Positions 44,004 through 44,120 of a stretch of DNA of 44,120 bases are shown here, piece after piece (the stretch's first letter is position 1; every line of letters starts with the position of its first letter). Under the pieces are notes generated by a model. That model did no database searches, was not told the origin of the DNA, and saw only the letters and a program-made list of their open reading frames with translations. This stretch comes from Flavobacteriales bacterium (GTDB lineage: Bacteria > Bacteroidota > Bacteroidia > Flavobacteriales > Flavobacteriaceae). A program made the position numbers and the translations under genes. The stretch is from assembly GCA_011525015.1 (NCBI GenBank), contig WTJC01000036.1:71857-115976 (forward strand), read 5' to 3'.

Positions 44004-44011
44004 TACATTTG
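44004..44011 (+). promoter_or_regulatory. -7 promoter element before tRNA-Thr
   Basis: TACATTTG matches TAnnTTTG exactly, 49 bases before the tRNA. Transcription would start about 44016-44018, inside the 5' arm of the hairpin at 44014-44033. Confidence 0.55.
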
Positions 44012-44013
44012 CA

Positions 44014-44040
44014 GTCCGTTAGAAATAGCGGACTTTTTTT
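44014..44040 (+). terminator. GNRA-capped hairpin with U-tract (hpf terminator or leader hairpin)
   Basis: GTCCGTTA (44014-44021) pairs with TAGCGGAC (44026-44033), with one G-U pair, around a GAAA tetraloop, and seven T residues follow (44034-44040). This fits a rho-independent terminator for the xerC-hpf transcript, placed 21 bases before the tRNA gene. Because the -7 element at 44004-44011 sits immediately upstream, the hairpin may also lie at the start of the tRNA transcript. Confidence 0.7.
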
Positions 44041-44060
44041 GTGAAAGAAGTCGAGATTTT

Positions 44061-44120
44061 GCCGGTGTAGCTCAGCTGGCTAGAGCAGCTGATTTGTAAT
44101 CAGCAGGTCGTGGGTTCGAG
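44061..44120 (+). tRNA. tRNA-Thr (TGT anticodon), truncated by window end
   Basis: The first 60 bases of a tRNA are present. The acceptor 5' arm is GCCGGTG, the D arm contains AGCTCAGCTGGC, and the anticodon stem GCTGA/TCAGC encloses the loop TTTGTAA with anticodon TGT, reading ACA threonine codons. GGTCGTGGGTTCGAG begins the variable loop and T arm. The 3' part lies outside the window. In flavobacteria this tRNA usually heads a cluster leading to tuf, secE and nusG, which cannot be seen here. Confidence 0.95.

Overview
The window looks like a chromosomal housekeeping stretch of a member of the Bacteroidota, most likely class Flavobacteriia. It is AT-rich. Most start codons lack a Shine-Dalgarno (SD) sequence. 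Several gene starts are preceded by TAnnTTTG, the Bacteroidota -7 promoter element. Gene neighbourhoods such as rsfS-ftsH-LUD-cdsA-psd-ACBP, ddl/PASTA-rluD, DUF1573/valS and rpsU-xerC-hpf-tRNA(Thr) are familiar from flavobacteria. I see no mobile element, CRISPR array, prophage or rRNA. Genes are packed tightly, often overlapping by 1-13 bases, and no gap without an annotated gene exceeds 300 bases.

Layout. (1) 1-8461, minus strand: a long probable operon or operon set reading DUF1573 protein, class I aminotransferase, murB, ECF sigma factor, anti-sigma factor, small Cys-rich membrane protein, second ECF sigma factor, lipA, gap, and a TPR sensor histidine kinase that runs off the left edge. 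(2) 8586-12515, plus strand: valS and an alkylglycerol-monooxygenase-like membrane hydroxylase. (3) 12470-17218, minus strand: rsfS, ftsH, LUD protein, cdsA, psd and an acyl-CoA-binding protein, i.e. phospholipid synthesis next to membrane proteolysis. (4) 17304-22907: birA (+), SRPBCC protein and pyrE (-), a Nudix hydrolase (+), then ddl, coaD and an M14 peptidase lipoprotein (-). (5) 22977-28825, plus strand: PASTA protein, rluD, yaaA and full-length pyruvate carboxylase. (6) 28837-37013, minus strand: a complete tryptophan operon trpE-G-D-C-F-B-A followed by a small membrane protein and an M20 peptidase, all preceded by a leader peptide with three Trp codons and an attenuator. (7) 37071-38813: divergent nitroreductase (-) and TlpA-like lipoprotein, rhodanese and PspC-like protein (+). 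(8) 38940-42368, plus strand: AGCS symporter, helix-hairpin-helix protein, acyl-CoA dehydrogenase. (9) 42392-44120, plus strand: rpsU with an exceptional SD sequence, xerC, hpf, and the start of tRNA-Thr, probably the first gene of the tRNA/tuf/secE region.

Functional links inside the window: BirA should biotinylate Lys1116 of the pyruvate carboxylase. Psd and CdsA act on the same phospholipid pathway. The two ECF sigma factors sit on either side of one anti-sigma factor. rpsU and hpf both set translation capacity. The signals most worth checking are the trp attenuator with its three mutually exclusive RNA segments, the SD of rpsU in a genome that otherwise ignores SDs, an intrinsic terminator buried in codons 5-19 of the helix-hairpin-helix gene, and a promoter running straight into a hairpin just before tRNA-Thr. 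None of these is a proven new system. Database novelty could not be assessed here.
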